Assembly: GCF_039543825.1 (NCBI RefSeq) | Contig: NZ_BAABKM010000002.1 | Coordinates: forward strand, 1,644,133 to 1,708,132 | Reading direction: 5' to 3' | From: Nocardioides conyzicola | GTDB taxonomy: Bacteria > Actinomycetota > Actinomycetes > Propionibacteriales > Nocardioidaceae | DNA: 64,000 nucleotides | Shown here: piece by piece, positions 53,020 through 63,909 of the stretch | How the letters are laid out: each line of letters opens with the position of its first letter | How positions within the stretch are numbered: the first letter of the stretch is position 1 | Program-made: the position numbers and the translations under genes | The notes under the pieces: generated by a model | Told to the model about the DNA's origin: nothing | Databases searched by the model: none | What the model saw: only the letters and a program-made list of their open reading frames with translations

Positions 53020-55529
53020 CAGCGGATCCGTGAGTTGTCGGGGTCGAGGAGAGCCGTCGCGTCGACCGAGCCAACGGTGACCGGGTAGAGCTCCTCCATG
53101 TAGGAGACGCTCAGCCGGTTGCCGATGGACGCCTCGGCCGGCGGCAGGTAGGCCAGCAGCACGTGCTTGCCGAGCGACGGGGCCGACCCGGCCGAGGTGA
53201 CGTACGGGTGGTGACCGTGGCCGTCGGTGAAGGGCTCGCCTGCGGCGGTCAGGATCGGCTCGCCGCCGAGCATGTAACGCTTCACGCCGCTCGCCGACGT
53301 GTGGTCGTCGACGACCAGGGTGCACAGCACCGACTGGACGGGCGCCTCGCGCTGGGCGAGGTAGGCATCGCGACCGACGAAGTCGGCGGCCTTCACCTTC
53401 GGCCGCTGCATGCCGGCCTCGACGATGGTCCGCTCCGCGTCGAGCTCGTAGCCGAAGGCCCGGTAGCCCTTCTCGAGCCGACCGGTCGTCCCGTAGACGC
53501 CGATGCCGACGGGTACGGCGCCGTGGCCGGCGCCCGCCTCGAGCAGGGTCTCCCAGAGCGCGGCGGCGTCGTCCATCGTGACGTACAGCTCCCAGCCGAG
53601 CTCGCCGACGTACGAGATCCGCGAGGCCAGGACGGTGGTGCCGTCGACGTCGATCGAGCGGCAGGTGAGGAAGCCGAAGCCCTCGTCGGACACGTCGTCG
53701 GAGGTGAGCGAGGCGAGGATGTCGCGGGCGCGCGGTCCCCACAGCCCGATCGTCGACACCTCGTCGGTGTGGTCGGTGATCGTGGTGGCACCGTCACCCG
53801 GCAGCTGGTTGCCGAACCACTGCAGGTCCGCCCGTCCGTGCGCGCCGCCGGTGACGACGCGGAAGTGGTCGTCGCCGAGCCGCATCACCGTCAGGTCGGA
53901 GAGGAAGCCACCCTTGGCGTCGAGCACGGGCGTGTAGATCACCTTGCCGACCGCGACGTCGCACTGCGCGACGCAGGTGCGCTGCACCGTGTCGAGCGCG
54001 CCGGGGCCGGTGACGTCGAAGACCTGGAACGCCGACAGGTCGATCACGCCGGCGGCCTCGCGCATCCGCAGGTGCTCGGCGTTGATGATCGGGCTCCACC
54101 AGCGGGCGTCCCACTCGTGCTCGCGGGGCAGCACGGCGTCGCCGTACTGCTCGAGGAGGCCGGCGTTGGACTCGTACCAGTGCGGCCGCTCCCAGCCCGC
54201 GGTCTCGAAGAACACCGCGCCGAGCTTCTGCTGCGACGCGTGCATCGGCGCGAGCCGCTGGTCGCGGTCGGACTCGTACTGCTCGGCCGGGTGGATGATC
54301 CCGTAGGTCTTGATGAAGGACTCGGTGGTGCGCAGCCTGGTGTGCTCGCGGCGCATCTGGTGCGGGTGGAAGCGCGCGATGTCGCTGTGGTGGAGGTCGA
54401 TCTCGCTGTGGCCGTGGGTCATCCACTCGGCGACCGCGCGCCCGACGCCGGGGCCCTCCTTGATCCACACCGCCGAGGCGGTCCAGAGGCCCTTGACCAG
54501 GCTCTCGCCCAGGATCGGGTTGCCGTCACAGGTCAACGACAGCAGGCCGTTGATCGCGTAGCGCATCTCCGCACCCTCGGCCCCGAGCAGCTCGGGCATC
54601 AGCTCGTAGGCCTGCTCCAGCTGGGGGTCGAAGTCGTCGGAGGTGAAGGGCATCTCCGTCGGCGACAGCTTGGCCTGCTCGATCGAGGGGATGTCCTCCG
54701 GCTCGTGCAGGATCGCGCGGTGGGCGTAGGAGCCGACCTCCATGTCGGCGCCGTGCTGGCGCTCGTAGCAGAACGTGTCCATGTCCCGGATGATCGGGAA
54801 GGAGATCTCGCCCTCGCGCTCGGCGAGCTGCGGGCACGGGCCGACGCTGATCATCTGGTGCACCGCGGGCGTCAGCGGGATCGAGATCCCGGCCATGTCG
54901 CCGATCTTGGGGCTCCACACGCCGCACGCGATCACGACGTGCTCCGCCTCGATGTCACCCCCGTCGGTGCGCACCCGGCGGATCCGTCCGTCCTCGACGT
55001 CCAGGCCGACGACCTCGACGGTGGGTACGACGGTCAGCGCGCCGCTGGCGAGCGCGCTCTCGCGCATGAGCGTGCCCGCGCGCAGGGAGTCGACCACGCC
55101 CACGCTCGGCGTCCAGAAGGCGCCGATGAACTGGTCCTCCTCGATGAAGGGGACCTTCTCCTTCACGAACGCCGGGCTGACGAGCTCGGCCTCGATGCCC
55201 CACGCCTTGGCGCTCGACATGCGGCGGCGCAGCTCCTCCATGCGCTCCTCGGTGCGGGCGATCTCGAAGCCACCGGACTCGGTGAAGACCCCCATCTCCT
55301 TGTACTGCCGCATCGAGTCGAGCGTCAGGTCCGTGATCTCCCGGGAGTGGTCCACCGGGAAGATGAAGTTGGAGGCGTGGCCGGTCGAGCCGCCCGGGTT
55401 GGGCAGCGCTCCCTTGTCCAGCTGCACGATGTCGCGCCAGCCGAGCTCGGCGAGGTGGTGCACAAGGCTGTTGCCGACGATGCCGGCGCCGATGACGACG
55501 ACCTTCGCGGACGCGGGGACGGTGGCCAT
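53019..55529 (-). CDS. Dimethylglycine/sarcosine dehydrogenase-like FAD protein with GcvT domain
   Basis: 836 residues from the ATG at 55529 with GAGGAG upstream. The N-terminal DAO/FAD domain has VVVIGAGIVGNSLVHHLAEL (10-29). The C-terminal half is a GcvT aminomethyl-transfer domain (VDGTTVLASRISYVGELGWE). Such enzymes oxidise N-methyl groups and hand the one-carbon unit to tetrahydrofolate, passing electrons to ETF. Adjacent etfBA and the shared operator with the choline operon favour dimethylglycine or sarcosine. Confidence 0.9.
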   Translation of the reverse strand: MATVPASAKVVVIGAGIVGNSLVHHLAELGWRDIVQLDKGALPNPGGSTGHASNFIFPVDHSREITDLTLDSMRQYKEMGVFTESGGFEIARTEERMEELRRRMSSAKAWGIEAELVSPAFVKEKVPFIEEDQFIGAFWTPSVGVVDSLRAGTLMRESALASGALTVVPTVEVVGLDVEDGRIRRVRTDGGDIEAEHVVIACGVWSPKIGDMAGISIPLTPAVHQMISVGPCPQLAEREGEISFPIIRDMDTFCYERQHGADMEVGSYAHRAILHEPEDIPSIEQAKLSPTEMPFTSDDFDPQLEQAYELMPELLGAEGAEMRYAINGLLSLTCDGNPILGESLVKGLWTASAVWIKEGPGVGRAVAEWMTHGHSEIDLHHSDIARFHPHQMRREHTRLRTTESFIKTYGIIHPAEQYESDRDQRLAPMHASQQKLGAVFFETAGWERPHWYESNAGLLEQYGDAVLPREHEWDARWWSPIINAEHLRMREAAGVIDLSAFQVFDVTGPGALDTVQRTCVAQCDVAVGKVIYTPVLDAKGGFLSDLTVMRLGDDHFRVVTGGAHGRADLQWFGNQLPGDGATTITDHTDEVSTIGLWGPRARDILASLTSDDVSDEGFGFLTCRSIDVDGTTVLASRISYVGELGWELYVTMDDAAALWETLLEAGAGHGAVPVGIGVYGTTGRLEKGYRAFGYELDAERTIVEAGMQRPKVKAADFVGRDAYLAQREAPVQSVLCTLVVDDHTSASGVKRYMLGGEPILTAAGEPFTDGHGHHPYVTSAGSAPSLGKHVLLAYLPPAEASIGNRLSVSYMEELYPVTVGSVDATALLDPDNSRIR

Positions 55530-55539
55530 GACACTCCTC

Positions 55540-55575
55540 GTTGCATGATACGCAACACAGTGCGCAATACGGAAC
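55540..55575. promoter_or_regulatory. Tandem operator of the dehydrogenase operon
   Basis: Minus-strand GTTGCGTATCATGCAAC (55540-55556) is a near-palindrome and differs by one base from the site at 63809-63825. A weaker second copy begins 19 bp on (55559-55575), matching at 11 of 17 positions. It lies 11 bp upstream of the dehydrogenase ATG. An IclR-type protein is the likely binder. Confidence 0.75.
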
Positions 55576-55700
55576 GTTCTCAAGCATCCGGTCGGCGCCG
55601 GGTCCGTGTCAAGGGCGCGCGCCAGCACCGACGGGCCGGACCCACCGGCATCCGTCGGACGAACCGCGCCGGCGCGAGGGCGCGGCGGCGGCGTACGCGC

Positions 55701-56336
55701 TCAGCAGCCTCCGGCCAGCGTCGCGGCGTAGGCCTCGGAGCCGGAGCGGTACCTGGAGTGCGAGCACCGGGCGACGCCGGAGAAGGTGGCCCGGGTGAAG
55801 GTCTTGAGCCGACCCGACCGGAGCTCGCCGTGCGGGAAGCGACACTGCAGCCGGTGCCAGTGCATGCGGAAGTAGTCGACGCCCTCGTAGAAGACGAAGC
55901 GCTGCGCCCGGCTGCGCGCGGGGATGTGGAACGTGTCGGAGACCGTGGTGGTCGTGGTCGACTCGCGGAGATGGGCGACCGACGCCTTCACGGTGACCGA
56001 CGCCTTCGCGAAGAACGCGCCGGCCTCGGAGTGGACCTCGGCGCCGCCCTCGAGCTTCGTCGACACCTTCTTCACGAAGCTGACCGAGCGCGTCCGGTCG
56101 AAGGACGCTCCCGGGTCCAGGCGCACCCGGTCGGCGTGGGTGATCGCGTACGTGTGGGAGTCGAGGGTCACCCAGCGCTTCACGCGGAGGTCCTCGGCGT
56201 CCTTGGTCGAGCACGAGTGCGATCCGCGGGCGCTGCTGCTGGTCGCCACCGGGCTCTGGGCGGACGCGTCGCCCGGGGCGAGCACTGCCAGAGCGATAGT
56301 CAGTGTGGCGAGCACGGACGTGATGCGTCGAGCCAT
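55701..56336 (-). CDS. Secreted protein of unknown function, beta-rich
   Basis: 211 residues from the ATG at 56336 with GGGGGAGG upstream. A signal peptide (1-26) precedes alternating polar/hydrophobic stretches (KVSTKLEGGAEVHSEAGAFF, then AKASVTVKASVAHL and STTTTTVSDTFHI) that resemble amphipathic beta-strands. Four cysteines could form two disulfides (SHSCS, LQCRF, ARCSH, C-terminal GGC). No family is recognised with confidence. It splits the betaine importer from the dehydrogenase operon and may be unrelated to both. Confidence 0.6.
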   Translation of the reverse strand: MARRITSVLATLTIALAVLAPGDASAQSPVATSSSARGSHSCSTKDAEDLRVKRWVTLDSHTYAITHADRVRLDPGASFDRTRSVSFVKKVSTKLEGGAEVHSEAGAFFAKASVTVKASVAHLRESTTTTTVSDTFHIPARSRAQRFVFYEGVDYFRMHWHRLQCRFPHGELRSGRLKTFTRATFSGVARCSHSRYRSGSEAYAATLAGGC

Positions 56337-56417
56337 GGACGGCCTCCCCCGAGTCTGCTGAATCCCGTGGCTGGGGTCTTCCCCGTGGCCGGTCGGGGGA
56401 AACGCACGGGACCGTGC

Positions 56418-56448
56418 GCGGGCGGCCGGAGTCGCTCCGGCCGCCCGC
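56418..56448 (-). terminator. Terminator of the choline/betaine operon
   Basis: A 14-bp perfect stem with a 3-nt loop: GCGGGCGGCCGGAG (56418-56431) pairs with 56435-56448. It lies 29 bp downstream of the substrate-binding gene's stop. No clear U-tract, as usual for high-GC terminators. Confidence 0.7.
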
Positions 56449-56477
56449 CGGTCCCGGGTGGGGTCCCGGGTGTGCCC

Positions 56478-57464
56478 TCAGCTCTGCCAGGCCGCGACCT
56501 TGTCGGGGTTGTCCGCGATCCACTTCGCCGCGGCTTCCTCCGGGGTCATCTTGTCCGCGGTGATGTACTTGGCGACCAGGTTCTGGTCGTCGTTGGTCCA
56601 GGTGAACTTCTTGATCAGGTCGGCCGCGGTGGAGCCCGAGTCCATGAAGTCCTTGGCGGCGACCTTCTTCAGCTCGGTCTCCGCGTAGTCGCACGCGACC
56701 TCCGACTTCTTGGCGTCGCAGCCCTCCTTGTACTCGGGCAGCTTCACCCGGTCCATCGGCACCTCGGCGTGGATGTACTGCGGCTCCCAGAAGTAGCCGA
56801 TGAGCCACTCCTTGTTCTCCTGGGCCTTCTTGAAGGCCTCGACGGTCGCGGTCTCACCGCCGGCGAACACCACCTGGTAGTCGAGCCCGAGGTTCTTGAT
56901 GATCGCCTCGTCGTACTGGGTGTACGTCGGGTCGGACCCGAGGAACTGGCCCTTGCCACCGGACTCGGAGGTCTTGAACTCGGCTGCGTACTTGTTCAGG
57001 TTGTTCCAGTCCAGGATGTCCGGGTGCTCCTGGGCGAGCCAGTCCGGGACGTACCACCCGATGATCCCGACGTTGCCCGGCGACCCGAGATCGACGGCGT
57101 AGCCGTCGGCCTCCGCTGCCTTGAGCTCCTCGGCGTGCGACCACTCCTCGAGGATGACGTCGCCGTCGCCCGACTTCAGCGCCTGGTACGACGGCCCGCC
57201 CTCCTTCAGCTCCACGTAGGAGACGTTGCAGCCGAGCTCGTCTGCGGCGACGGCGCCGACGACGTACGCGTCCGCGGTGTAGCCGACCCACGGGTTGACG
57301 ATGATCTTGAGGTCTCCGCACTCGCCGCCGGCGGCGGCCGCCTTCGACTCGTTCGTCTTGGTCTCCTCGTTCACCGTGCCACCGCCACAGGCCGTGAGCG
57401 CGACCACGGCACTCGCGGCGACGGCGACGAGTCCGGCTCGCTGCCTGTTGAGAATCCGCACCAT
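56478..57464 (-). CDS. Glycine betaine/choline ABC importer substrate-binding lipoprotein
   Basis: 328 residues from the ATG at 57464 with AAGGAG upstream. The lipobox VVALTAC precedes the OpuAC-type domain, with INPWVGYTADAYVVG-like start (IIVNPWVGYTADAYV) and WSHAEELKAA. Tryptophan and tyrosine residues scattered through the domain would cage the quaternary amine. 100 bp separate it from the permease gene. Confidence 0.9.
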   Translation of the reverse strand: MVRILNRQRAGLVAVAASAVVALTACGGGTVNEETKTNESKAAAAGGECGDLKIIVNPWVGYTADAYVVGAVAADELGCNVSYVELKEGGPSYQALKSGDGDVILEEWSHAEELKAAEADGYAVDLGSPGNVGIIGWYVPDWLAQEHPDILDWNNLNKYAAEFKTSESGGKGQFLGSDPTYTQYDEAIIKNLGLDYQVVFAGGETATVEAFKKAQENKEWLIGYFWEPQYIHAEVPMDRVKLPEYKEGCDAKKSEVACDYAETELKKVAAKDFMDSGSTAADLIKKFTWTNDDQNLVAKYITADKMTPEEAAAKWIADNPDKVAAWQS

Positions 57465-57564
57465 CTACTCCTTGTGTCGTGTCGCGTTCGCGACGTGTTC
57501 GGGTCGTTCGCCATCGGGCTCGCCGAGCGCCCCCGGCTGGTGCCGTTGCCGGCCGCGGCTCAGG

Positions 57565-59589
57565 TCAGCGCCACCACCTCCCGCCCGTGCGGGGCTGCCG
57601 CTGCAGCTCGCCCGCACCCGCCCGGTCCGCTGCCGCCCGCATCACGCGGTCGATCATGATCCCGAGGAGCACGATGGACAGCCCGGCGGCCAGCCCCTTC
57701 CCTGCGTAGTCCGAGTGCGCCAGTCCGTAGATGACGTCGTAGCCGAGGGCCCCGGCGCCCACGAGCCCGCCGATGACCACCATGGACAGCACGTAGAGCA
57801 GGCCCTGGTTCGTCGCGAGCACGAGGGATCCCCGGGCCATCGGCAGCTGGACCTTCGTGATCTCCTGCCAGGTGGTGGATCCGGTCGACCGACCGGCCTC
57901 GATGACGACGTCGGGGACTCCCCTGATCCCGTCGGCCACCAGCTTGATGGCGGCCGGGGCGGCGTACACGACCGCCGCCACGATGGCGGTGAAGCGCGTG
58001 GGGCCGAAGAGGGCGAGGACCGGGATCAGGTAGACGAACGCCGGGATGGTCTGTCCGGCGTCGAGGACCGGCCTGATCACCAGGTCGACCGTCCGGCTGC
58101 GGCCCATCCACACCCCGAGGACGAGCGCGAGCACCATCACCAGGAGCGTGGCGACCAGGGTCATGTTCAGGACGATCATGGCGTCGTGCCAGAGGTCGAG
58201 GAGGTAGAGGCCGGTCAGGCAGAGGACGGCGGGCACGACGGCTCGCCGGCCACCGATCACCACGGCGAGGAGCAGCAGGGCGGCGAAGCTCAGCCACCAG
58301 GGGGACTCGGCCAGCAGCGACTGCATCGGGTTGAGGAGCCCGTAGGAGATCGCGTCGGAGAACGTGCCCGCCGCCGTGTCGACGGCCGAGGTGAACGACT
58401 CCATCCACGAGTTGGCGGTGTCCGCGACCGATCGAGCCCACGAGGTCTCCGGGAACTTCGCGGCGTCGATGGCGTAGCGCGAGTACCAGACCGCGACAGC
58501 GACCGGGACGAGCAGGACGCCCAGGACGAGCCGACGCCGACGCGGGTCCTCGCCACCGCCGCGCGACACCCGCTCCGAGCGCTCGCTCGCCGCGGTGGTG
58601 GTGCGGTCGAGCATGATGCCCATCACGACGATGAGCAGGCCCGGCACCAGGCCGGCGCCGAAGTCGTTCTCGGTCAGCGCCGCGAGGACGGGCTTCCCCA
58701 GCCCGGGACCGTTGATGTACGACGCGACGATCGCCATCGACAGCGCCGCCAGGATCGTCTGGTTGAGACCCACGATGATCGTCCGCCGGGCCATGGGGAT
58801 CTGCACCTTGAGCAGGCGCTGCGGGGTCGTCTGGCCGAGCGAGTTCGTGGCCTCGATCGTCGCCGGAGACACGTCGCGGATGCCGAAGCCCGAGATCCGG
58901 ACGATGGGCGGCAGGGCGTAGGCGAGGGTGCACACCACCGCCGTCGGCGCGCCGATGCCGAAGAGGACGAAGACGAACATCAGGTAGACGAACGTCGGCA
59001 TCGTCTGCAGGAGGTCCAGTCCCAACGTGATCCAGCGCCCCGCGCGCGGGCTGATCGCGATCCAGACCGCCAGCGGGAACCCGATGACGACGGCGAAGGC
59101 GACCGACACCGACGTGACGATCAGCAGGTCCATGGAGTCTTCCCAGTACCCGAAGAGCCCGAAGGAGAGGAAGGACCCGGCGACCAGCAGCGCGATCCGC
59201 CAGTTCGCGATCGCATATCCGATCCAGGTGGCGATCGCCACCACCCCGAGCCAGCCCACGGCCGGCGCCGGTCGGGGCGGCGTCGGGATCGCGATGAGCT
59301 CGCGCAGGAAGTCGACGATCGCGTTGATGAAGTCGGCGATGACCTCCGTGACCGGGTTCGAGCTGTAGCTGCTGACCCGATCGGACAGCCGCGCGTGGAA
59401 GTCGGTCTGGTCGGTGCCCGACAGGAAGAGGGTGTGCGTCCCCTTGGACACGCTCCACACGGCGACCCACCCCGCGAGGACGACGAGCACCCACACCCAC
59501 CGCGGGATCCCGCGGCGCCCGCGCGCCGGCGGCGGCACGGCGTCCGGCTCCACGCTGTCCACGGCGGGCGGTGCGGTGGCGGTCGTCAT
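57565..59589 (-). CDS. Fused double ABC permease for glycine betaine/choline
   Basis: 674 residues holding two ProW-like permease domains in tandem. Each has an EAA loop: [20 protein letters not shown] in the first and [20 protein letters not shown] in the second. A single chain thus supplies both membrane halves. A long first periplasmic loop follows the N-terminal helix. The start overlaps the ATPase stop (ATGA). Confidence 0.9.
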   Translation of the reverse strand: MTTATAPPAVDSVEPDAVPPPARGRRGIPRWVWVLVVLAGWVAVWSVSKGTHTLFLSGTDQTDFHARLSDRVSSYSSNPVTEVIADFINAIVDFLRELIAIPTPPRPAPAVGWLGVVAIATWIGYAIANWRIALLVAGSFLSFGLFGYWEDSMDLLIVTSVSVAFAVVIGFPLAVWIAISPRAGRWITLGLDLLQTMPTFVYLMFVFVLFGIGAPTAVVCTLAYALPPIVRISGFGIRDVSPATIEATNSLGQTTPQRLLKVQIPMARRTIIVGLNQTILAALSMAIVASYINGPGLGKPVLAALTENDFGAGLVPGLLIVVMGIMLDRTTTAASERSERVSRGGGEDPRRRRLVLGVLLVPVAVAVWYSRYAIDAAKFPETSWARSVADTANSWMESFTSAVDTAAGTFSDAISYGLLNPMQSLLAESPWWLSFAALLLLAVVIGGRRAVVPAVLCLTGLYLLDLWHDAMIVLNMTLVATLLVMVLALVLGVWMGRSRTVDLVIRPVLDAGQTIPAFVYLIPVLALFGPTRFTAIVAAVVYAAPAAIKLVADGIRGVPDVVIEAGRSTGSTTWQEITKVQLPMARGSLVLATNQGLLYVLSMVVIGGLVGAGALGYDVIYGLAHSDYAGKGLAAGLSIVLLGIMIDRVMRAAADRAGAGELQRQPRTGGRWWR

Positions 59590-60617
59590 GCCGGGGCCTC
59601 CTCCGCGACGACGACCCGGAGGATCGCGTCGTCGTCGACGATGCCGACGAGCTCGCCGTCGTCGACGACTCGCAGGGGGTGGTCGGACGCGAGCGCGGCG
59701 CGCGCCGCCTGCCGCACGATCGTGCTCGAGCTCATCACCGGACCCTCGAGGGAGTCATCGGGGCGCGGCTCGCGCATCACCCACTTCAGCGTGAGGACGT
59801 GCGACTTCGGCACGTCCGAGGTGAAGTCGCGGACGTAGTCGTCGGCCGGGGCGCCGACCACCTCGTCCGGCGTACCGATCTGCACCATCGCGCCGTCGCG
59901 CATGATCAGGATCCGGTCGCCGAGCTTGAGCGCCTCCTGGAGGTCGTGGGTGATGAAGACCATCGTCTTGCCGAGCTCGTGGTGGAGCCGGATCACCTCG
60001 TTCTGCATGTCCCGGCGGATCAGCGGGTCGAGGGCGGAGAAGGGCTCGTCGAAGAGCAACAGGGACGGGTCGTTGGCCAGCGCCCGGGCCAGCCCGACGC
60101 GCTGCTGCATGCCGCCGGACAGCTGGTCGGGGTAGGACCGCTCGTAGCCGGACAGCCCGACGAGCGAGACGATCTCCTCGGCCTTGGCCCGCCGCTCCTT
60201 CTTCTTGATGCCGCGGATCTCCAGGCCGTAGGCGACGTTGTCGATCACCTGGCGGTGCGGCAGCAGGCCGAAGTGCTGGAAGACCATGGACGTGTGGGTA
60301 CGACGCAGGTTGCGCAGCTCGGCCTCGTTGGCCTTGACGATGTCGTGCCCGTCGATGACGATCTCGCCCGAGGTCGGCTCGATCAGCCGGGTCAGGCAGC
60401 GCACCAGCGTCGACTTCCCGGAGCCCGACAGGCCCATGACGACGAACACCTCGCCCGGCGCCACGTCGAAGGAGACGTTCTTGACGCCGACCACGCAGCC
60501 GGTCTTCTCCTTCAGCTCCGCACGGGAGAGCTCGTCGTCCGGCGTGCCGATGATGCCGTCGGCGCCCTTGCCGAAGATCTTCCACAGGTTGCGCACGGTC
60601 AGGGCTGCGTCGCTCAT
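59586..60617 (-). CDS. Glycine betaine/choline ABC importer ATPase
   Basis: 343 residues. Walker [10 protein letters not shown] (62-70), signature LSGGMQQR (166-173), Walker B LLLFDEP (186-192) and [11 protein letters not shown]. The OpuAA/ProV type is confirmed by the N-terminal [12 protein letters not shown] and by a short C-terminal CBS-like end ([17 protein letters not shown]). Start overlaps the betA stop. Confidence 0.92.
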   Translation of the reverse strand: MSDAALTVRNLWKIFGKGADGIIGTPDDELSRAELKEKTGCVVGVKNVSFDVAPGEVFVVMGLSGSGKSTLVRCLTRLIEPTSGEIVIDGHDIVKANEAELRNLRRTHTSMVFQHFGLLPHRQVIDNVAYGLEIRGIKKKERRAKAEEIVSLVGLSGYERSYPDQLSGGMQQRVGLARALANDPSLLLFDEPFSALDPLIRRDMQNEVIRLHHELGKTMVFITHDLQEALKLGDRILIMRDGAMVQIGTPDEVVGAPADDYVRDFTSDVPKSHVLTLKWVMREPRPDDSLEGPVMSSSTIVRQAARAALASDHPLRVVDDGELVGIVDDDAILRVVVAEEAPA

Positions 60618-62314
60618 GAGGGGTCCTCGCTGTTGCGGCTGTCGCCGGGCGGGTAGAGCGGCATGCCGTCGCGGTAGCGGTAGTACGGCACGTCGGCGGG
60701 CGGGAGCGGGGTGTTGCCGGCGATCAGGTCGGCGGCCTTCTCGGCGACCATCATCACGGGGGCGTAGATGTTGCCGTTGGTGACGAACGGGAAGACCGAG
60801 GCGTCGACGACGCGCAGACCCTCGACGCCGTGCACCCTCATCGTCGACGGGTCGACGACGGCCATCTCGTCGATGCCCATCTTGGCCGTGCACGAGGGGT
60901 GCAGGGCCGTCTCCGCGTCGGCACGGACCCAGTCGAGGATCTCCTCGTCCGTCTCCACGGACGGGCCGGGCGAGAGCTCGCCGTCGTTGTACGGCGCGAA
61001 CGCGGGCTGGTTGAGGATGTCCCGCGCGACCCGGATCGCCTCGACCCACTCGCGCTTGTCGTTGTCGGTCGAGAGGTAGTTGAAGAGCAGCGACGGGTGA
61101 ACCTTCGGGTCGCGGCTCCTGATCCGCACGTGGCCACGGGTGTCGGCGTACATCGGCCCGATGTGCACCTGGTAGCCGTGGCCCTCGGTCGGCGCGGACC
61201 CGTCGTACCGGATCGCGACCGGGAGGAAGTGGAACATCAGGTTGGGGTAGTCGACGTCCTCGTTGCTGCGCGCGAAGCCGCCGCCCTCGAAGTGGTTGGT
61301 CGCGCCGAGGCCGCGGCGGTGGACCAGCCACTGGTAGCCGATGCCGGGACGCTTGCGCCACTTGAGCCCGGGGGCGATCGAGACCGGCTGCTTGGAGGCG
61401 TACTGGATGTAGACCTCGAGGTGGTCCTGGAGGTTCTCGCCGACGCCGGGCAGGTGGTGCACGAGCGGGACGCCCTGCTCCTCGAGCAGCCGTTGGTCGC
61501 CGACGCCGGAGAGCTGGAGCAGCTGGGGCGTGTTGATCGCGCCGCCGCAGAGGATCACCTCGCCGGCGTACGCCGTCCGCTTGAGCCGGCCGCCGCGCAG
61601 GTAGTCGACGCCGACGGCACGCTTGCCTTCGAATCGCACCTGGGTGGCCATCGCGAGGGTCTCGACGGTGAGGTTCTTGCGGTGCCGCACGGGGTGCAGG
61701 TAGGCCCGGGCGGCGGAGAGCCGGCGGCCGCGGTGCAGGTTGCGGTCGAACTTCGCGAAGCCCTCCTGGCGGTAGCCGTTGACGTCGTCGGTGCGCGGGT
61801 AGCCCGCCTCGACGGTGGCGTCGAAGAAGGCGGAGAACAGCGGGTTGCCCGCCGGTCCGCGCTCCAGCACCAGCGGGCCGTCGCCGCCGCGCCAGTCGTC
61901 GGGGCCGGCGAGACAGCTCTCCATCTTCTTGAAGTAGGGCAGGCAGTGGAGGTAGTCCCACTCCTTCATGCCCGGCTCGGCGCCCCAGCGCTCGTAGTCG
62001 AGCGGGTTGCCGCGCTGGAAGATCATCCCGTTGATGGAGCTGGACCCGCCGAGCACCTTGCCGCGGGCGTGGAAGACCCGGCGGTCGTTGAGGTGGGGCT
62101 CCGGGTCGGTCTCGTACTTCCAGTCGTAGAACCGGTTGCCGATCGGGAAGGGCAGCGCCGCCGGCATGTGGATGAACGGGTCGATCCGGAAGTCCGAGCG
62201 TCCGGCCTCGAGCACCAGGACCGTCGTACCGGGGTCGGCCGAGAGGCGGTTGGCGAGCGCGCAACCGGCGGAGCCGCCGCCGACGATGACGTAGTCGTAC
62301 CGGTCCCGGCTCAT
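60614..62314 (-). CDS. betA: Choline dehydrogenase (GMC oxidoreductase)
   Basis: 566 residues. FAD site [18 protein letters not shown] near the start, [13 protein letters not shown], and the catalytic His and Asn regions [11 protein letters not shown] and [15 protein letters not shown]. Oxidises choline to betaine aldehyde at the membrane. The ATG overlaps the betB stop. The neighbours make choline the likely substrate over other alcohols of the GMC family. Confidence 0.92.
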   Translation of the reverse strand: MSRDRYDYVIVGGGSAGCALANRLSADPGTTVLVLEAGRSDFRIDPFIHMPAALPFPIGNRFYDWKYETDPEPHLNDRRVFHARGKVLGGSSSINGMIFQRGNPLDYERWGAEPGMKEWDYLHCLPYFKKMESCLAGPDDWRGGDGPLVLERGPAGNPLFSAFFDATVEAGYPRTDDVNGYRQEGFAKFDRNLHRGRRLSAARAYLHPVRHRKNLTVETLAMATQVRFEGKRAVGVDYLRGGRLKRTAYAGEVILCGGAINTPQLLQLSGVGDQRLLEEQGVPLVHHLPGVGENLQDHLEVYIQYASKQPVSIAPGLKWRKRPGIGYQWLVHRRGLGATNHFEGGGFARSNEDVDYPNLMFHFLPVAIRYDGSAPTEGHGYQVHIGPMYADTRGHVRIRSRDPKVHPSLLFNYLSTDNDKREWVEAIRVARDILNQPAFAPYNDGELSPGPSVETDEEILDWVRADAETALHPSCTAKMGIDEMAVVDPSTMRVHGVEGLRVVDASVFPFVTNGNIYAPVMMVAEKAADLIAGNTPLPPADVPYYRYRDGMPLYPPGDSRNSEDPS

Positions 62315-63780
62315 CCGCCGAACCACCTCTGCTCGGTCGGGCGGATGTTGTGCCAGACATGCTTGGTCTCGCGGTACTCCGCTAGCCCGGCCTCGCCGAG
62401 CTCCCGGCCGAAGCCGGACTGCTTGTAGCCGCCCCACTCGGCCTGCGGCACGTACGGGTGGTAGTCGTTGATCCAGACCGTGCCCATCCGCAGCCTGCCC
62501 GCGACCCGCTGGCCCTTGCCCGCGTCCTGGGTCCAGACCGCGCCGGCCAGGCCGTAGATGCTGTCGTTGGCGATGCGGACCGCGTCCGCCTCGTCGGTGA
62601 ACGTCTCGACCGTCAGCACCGGGCCGAAGGACTCGTCCTGGGTGACCGACATGTCGCTGGTGCAGCCGTCGAGGATCGTCGGCAGGTAGTAGAACCCGTC
62701 GGCGAGCGCCGGGTCCTCGGGGCGTGCGCCACCGGTGCGCAGCACGGCGCCCTCGGCGATCCCGCGCGCGACGTACGCCTCGACCTTGTCGCGGTGCGCG
62801 CTGCTGGTCAGCGGGCCGGTCTCCGCCTTGTCGTCGAACGGGCCGCCGAGCCGGATCGTGCCGGCCCGCGCGACCAGCCGGTCCACGAACTCGTCGTGGA
62901 TCTCGTCCTGGACGATGAGCCGGGCGCCGGCCGAGCAGACCTGGCCCGAGTGCAGGAAGACCGCCGTGAGCGCGAAGTCGAGGGCGACCTCGAGGTCGGC
63001 GTCGGCGAACACGATGTTGGGGTTCTTGCCGCCGAGCTCGAGCGCCACCCGCTTCACCGTCCCGGCGGCGGCCGCCATCAGCCGCCGGCCGGTCTCCAGA
63101 CCGCCGGTGAAGGAGACGAGGTCGACGCGGGGATCGGTCGACAGGGGTGCGCCGGCGGTCGCACCGGCACCGAGGACGAGGTTGCCGACGCCGGCGGGCA
63201 GCCCGGCCTCGGCCAGCAGCCGCATCAGGTGGATCGCGGTGTGCGGCGTCAGCTCGCTCGGCTTGAGGACGAACGTGTTGCCGGCCGCGAGGCAGGGAGC
63301 GACCTTCCAGGAGACCTGGAGCAGCGGGTAGTTCCACGGCGTGACCAGCGCGCAGACGCCGACGGGCTCGTGCACGATCCGGCTGACGACGTCCGGGTTG
63401 CCGGTGTCGACCATCCGGCCGGCGTCCTCCGCCGCGACCCGTCCGTAATGGCGGAAGACCGCGACCACGTCGGTGATGTCGTAGCGGCTCTCGACCAGGC
63501 GCTTGCCGGTGTCCAGCGACTCCATCCGGGCCAGGTCCTCGGCGTCGCGCTCGAGGAGGTCGGCGAGCCGCAGCAGGAGGTCGCCACGCTCGCGGGCCGA
63601 CGTGTCGGTCCACGGTCCGTCGCGGAAGGCGCCGTACGCCGCGGCGATCGCGGCCTCGGTGTCCTCGGCGCCCGCCTCGTCGACCTCGGCGACCAGGGTC
63701 CCGTCGGCCGGACACCGGATCTCACGGCGTGCTCCACCGCGCGCGCTCACCCACGCGCCGTCAAGGTAGAGCTCGGCCAC
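62311..63780 (-). CDS. betB: Betaine aldehyde dehydrogenase
   Basis: 489 residues, GTG start at 63780 with GGGGAGTGAG upstream. ALDH motifs: [32 protein letters not shown] (catalytic Glu) and [11 protein letters not shown] (catalytic Cys near 283). Converts betaine aldehyde to glycine betaine with NAD(P). First gene of a five-gene operon with betA and the ABC importer. Confidence 0.92.
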   Translation of the reverse strand: MAELYLDGAWVSARGGARREIRCPADGTLVAEVDEAGAEDTEAAIAAAYGAFRDGPWTDTSARERGDLLLRLADLLERDAEDLARMESLDTGKRLVESRYDITDVVAVFRHYGRVAAEDAGRMVDTGNPDVVSRIVHEPVGVCALVTPWNYPLLQVSWKVAPCLAAGNTFVLKPSELTPHTAIHLMRLLAEAGLPAGVGNLVLGAGATAGAPLSTDPRVDLVSFTGGLETGRRLMAAAAGTVKRVALELGGKNPNIVFADADLEVALDFALTAVFLHSGQVCSAGARLIVQDEIHDEFVDRLVARAGTIRLGGPFDDKAETGPLTSSAHRDKVEAYVARGIAEGAVLRTGGARPEDPALADGFYYLPTILDGCTSDMSVTQDESFGPVLTVETFTDEADAVRIANDSIYGLAGAVWTQDAGKGQRVAGRLRMGTVWINDYHPYVPQAEWGGYKQSGFGRELGEAGLAEYRETKHVWHNIRPTEQRWFGG

Positions 63781-63808
63781 TCGGACTCACTCCCCGCACG
63801 ACCACTCA

Positions 63809-63844
63809 GTTGCGTATCACGCAACCAATTGCTTGTCGCGCAAC
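63809..63844. promoter_or_regulatory. Tandem operator of the choline/betaine operon
   Basis: GTTGCGTATCACGCAAC (63809-63825) is a palindrome-like 17-mer; a second copy, ATTGCTTGTCGCGCAAC (63828-63844), follows at 19-bp spacing. It is 28 bp upstream of betB and matches the site before the dehydrogenase operon. The IclR-like gene ending at 63910 is the probable binder. Confidence 0.75.
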
Positions 63845-63909
63845 CGGTTCTTGGTCCCGAGGATGGAGTCAGGCTCCCGAGCCGTCAAGGGGAAGCGACG
63901 GGTTGTAAC

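Noticed and set aside
53163..57659. Very long open frame (1498 codons) on the plus strand
   Set aside because: It runs antisense to the GcvT-type dehydrogenase, a secreted protein and the binding-protein gene, which all have clear motifs. Open antisense frames are common in high-GC DNA.
60614..63715. Start of betA extended to 63715
   Set aside because: The extra part is antisense-like Arg-rich translation overlapping betB. The ATG at 62314 overlaps the betB stop and matches GMC protein starts.
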